From positions 50,424,727 to 50,488,726 of the forward strand of contig OZ022259.1 in the NCBI GenBank assembly GCA_963978905.1: DNA of 64,000 bases. The letters are read 5' to 3'. This stretch comes from Trichostrongylus colubriformis (Eukaryota; Nematoda; Chromadorea; Rhabditida; Trichostrongylidae). The notes under the pieces are model-generated. The model was not told the origin of the DNA. It saw only the letters and a program-made list of their open reading frames with translations, and did not search any database. Both the position numbers and the translations under genes were made by a program. This document shows, piece by piece, positions 62,641 to 64,000 of this stretch. Numbering within the stretch: position 1 is the stretch's first letter; each line of letters opens with the position of its first letter.

Positions 62641-62900
62641 ATCGCCAAATTTGGAGTCATGGGTGACTAGAAAAGCAGATGTAGTGTGGTGCAATGGCAA
62701 GAATGACACTTCCGGTCTGAACCCCTGTGAGATCAAATACATGCGAACGAGTTCTGGCCAATCAGCCGAAACATTTATCAGTCTGTCCTCTTTTATTTAG
62801 ATGTTTGCCATAATCAACTTGCACGAGATACGATTCACCTGACAGTGGGATCGCGGCAACTACGGCTATGGAATTCGCTCACGGTGTAGGATGTGTTCTC
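62632..62900 (+). repeat. Dispersed repeat R2, copy 2
   Basis: Matches 60245-60585: AATATCGCC, GGGTGACTAGAAAA, TTAGATGTTTGCCATAATCA and GATACGATTCACCTGACAGT. Confidence 0.65.
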
Positions 62901-63332
62901 TGCCATTAGTCGGTGATCGAATAACCACAACTGGCGTGAGGGAAGAGAACACCTTCGGAGAACTATTCGCACCAGTATACAAGCAAGCACTTGCAGAGGA
63001 TGGGATGAAAGGCAGGAAAGGCTGGATATTTCCTGGCTTTAGGCTGGCCCCAGGAGCGCTGCCTTTGAAGCCTCAAGGTAGGAAGGCGTATGAGGGTGAT
63101 GCAAGGGAGCGATGTGGTAGACAATTTGCTGTCAGTGACCATCAGAGCCGTTCCAGAACGATTTTTTCGGCGGTTTGCTGGATTTGGGTGATAATCGGTC
63201 CGAATGATCGTTTTTGCGCAAGTTCGGCAAAAATTCCTCGCTCCTTTTCTTTCTCATTAGATCCGTAGGGGATGTATGAAAGTGCGAGAAATGAATATTC
63301 GCTGGAAACAAGATACTTCCTACAGCGGGCAC
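62891..63332. other. Overlapping ORFs on both strands, coding status unclear
   Basis: A plus ORF (62891-63268, residues REENTFGELFAPVYKQALAE) and a minus ORF (63132-63332, residues RKKRSEEFLPNLRKNDHSDR) overlap. Both look protein-like but have no splice evidence or recognisable domain. Confidence 0.3.
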
Positions 63333-63334
63333 GA

Positions 63335-64000
63335 TACCATAGACCCTATCCCTCTACACAGTCGATTCAGGTAACCACCAAACCATCCTATGAACACACG
63401 GATCCAGTGTTTGGGCGAGTGACGTGAAACTTTTATCGATGCTGAGTGCTGTGGGTGAGCGATGATAGTGATAATGAAGTTAAAGAAGCCGATCCAACCA
63501 ACTACTAAGGTGGGAAGAATTGATGAAAGACAGACGTGGTAGCCTTTTGTGTGAAAGAGCGAATGACGTTTTTCTTATGATCTTAATCCCTTCAAATCGG
63601 CTTTGATGATCTTTGATGACATCCCCTTAGTGATTTTGCATGAAATGAGTAGTGTACACTTTCTGTGCCATTATAATCCATTTTGAATGCCTTGGGCAGC
63701 AAATTCATCACTTTTGGTAGCCACCTGAACCCGCTAAGCACCATATACCGAATCCACGATCAGAAAATCTATTTGAAATTCAAAAAGACTCACAAGCACG
63801 GAACTCTCTTGTAAAAGAATATGAAATAGATAAGTGGGCGTCCACATCGACTATGCAAGAGGTGCATGTCGGGAATGGATTTCAGCAATAAAAAAATTAA
63901 AAGCTGTGTTGGTATCATCAAAGTATTTCCGTGGATGTGTTCTTCAGTGTGATGTGTGCAATGACGATGATAGCCGCAAAATTTTTCACACGGTGAGAAG
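63335..64000. other. Window end, nothing recognised
   Basis: No ORF, RNA gene or element ends that I can support. Confidence 0.5.

Overview
The window reads as nuclear DNA of a nematode. Coding segments are broken by short introns with GT..(TTT)CAG borders. Several 5' ends sit just behind a spliced-leader-type acceptor (for example TTTAG|C-ATG at 51622). More than half of the sequence is repeat-derived. No bacterial operon, plasmid, phage or CRISPR structure is visible. I cannot name the species; a clade V (rhabditid or strongylid) worm is a guess.

Layout: 1-5.0 kb holds one non-LTR retrotransposon with two open ORFs, flanked by MITEs. 5-17 kb is mostly foldback and MITE DNA with only weak gene signals. 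17.6-20.1 kb carries exons of two minus-strand genes. 21.7-29.8 kb is a six-exon minus-strand gene for a 294-aa protein with a CRIB-like motif and a PDZ-ligand tail; its first intron contains a plus-strand gene for an 82-aa four-cysteine secreted peptide. 30.4-30.9 kb is a four-exon minus-strand small membrane protein. 37.4-39.5 kb is a minus-strand C1GALT-like (GT31) glycosyltransferase with a degenerate DxD motif. 43.7-45.0 kb is a 116-aa single-pass membrane protein (minus). 46.1-48.6 kb is a nine-exon plus-strand F-box-like gene. 50.0-50.4 kb is a 73-aa minus-strand gene. 51.6-54.2 kb is a seven-exon secreted glycine-rich protein (plus). 55.2-59.4 kb is a six-exon small membrane protein (minus) whose last intron holds a 1.9-kb palindromic transposon. 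60-64 kb is repeats plus weak exons.

The gene models were built by hand: I joined exons only where the splice sites and codon phase agreed. Those for the CRIB-like, GT31, glycine-rich, 146-aa, 116-aa, 82-aa and 73-aa proteins close from start to stop. Exceptions are stated where they occur (one intron is needed to hold frame in the GT31 gene, and two introns of 29 and 31 nt appear in other models). Most genes are unrelated to each other.

The strongest theme is the mobile DNA. A TTAA-type palindromic MITE is present in six copies, one with a natural empty site. There is a second TTAA family nested in another element, a TA-type mariner/Tc1 set, an 8-bp-TSD hAT MITE, a tRNA-derived SINE and several loopless palindromes. 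Many of these lie in introns or within 100 bp of gene starts.
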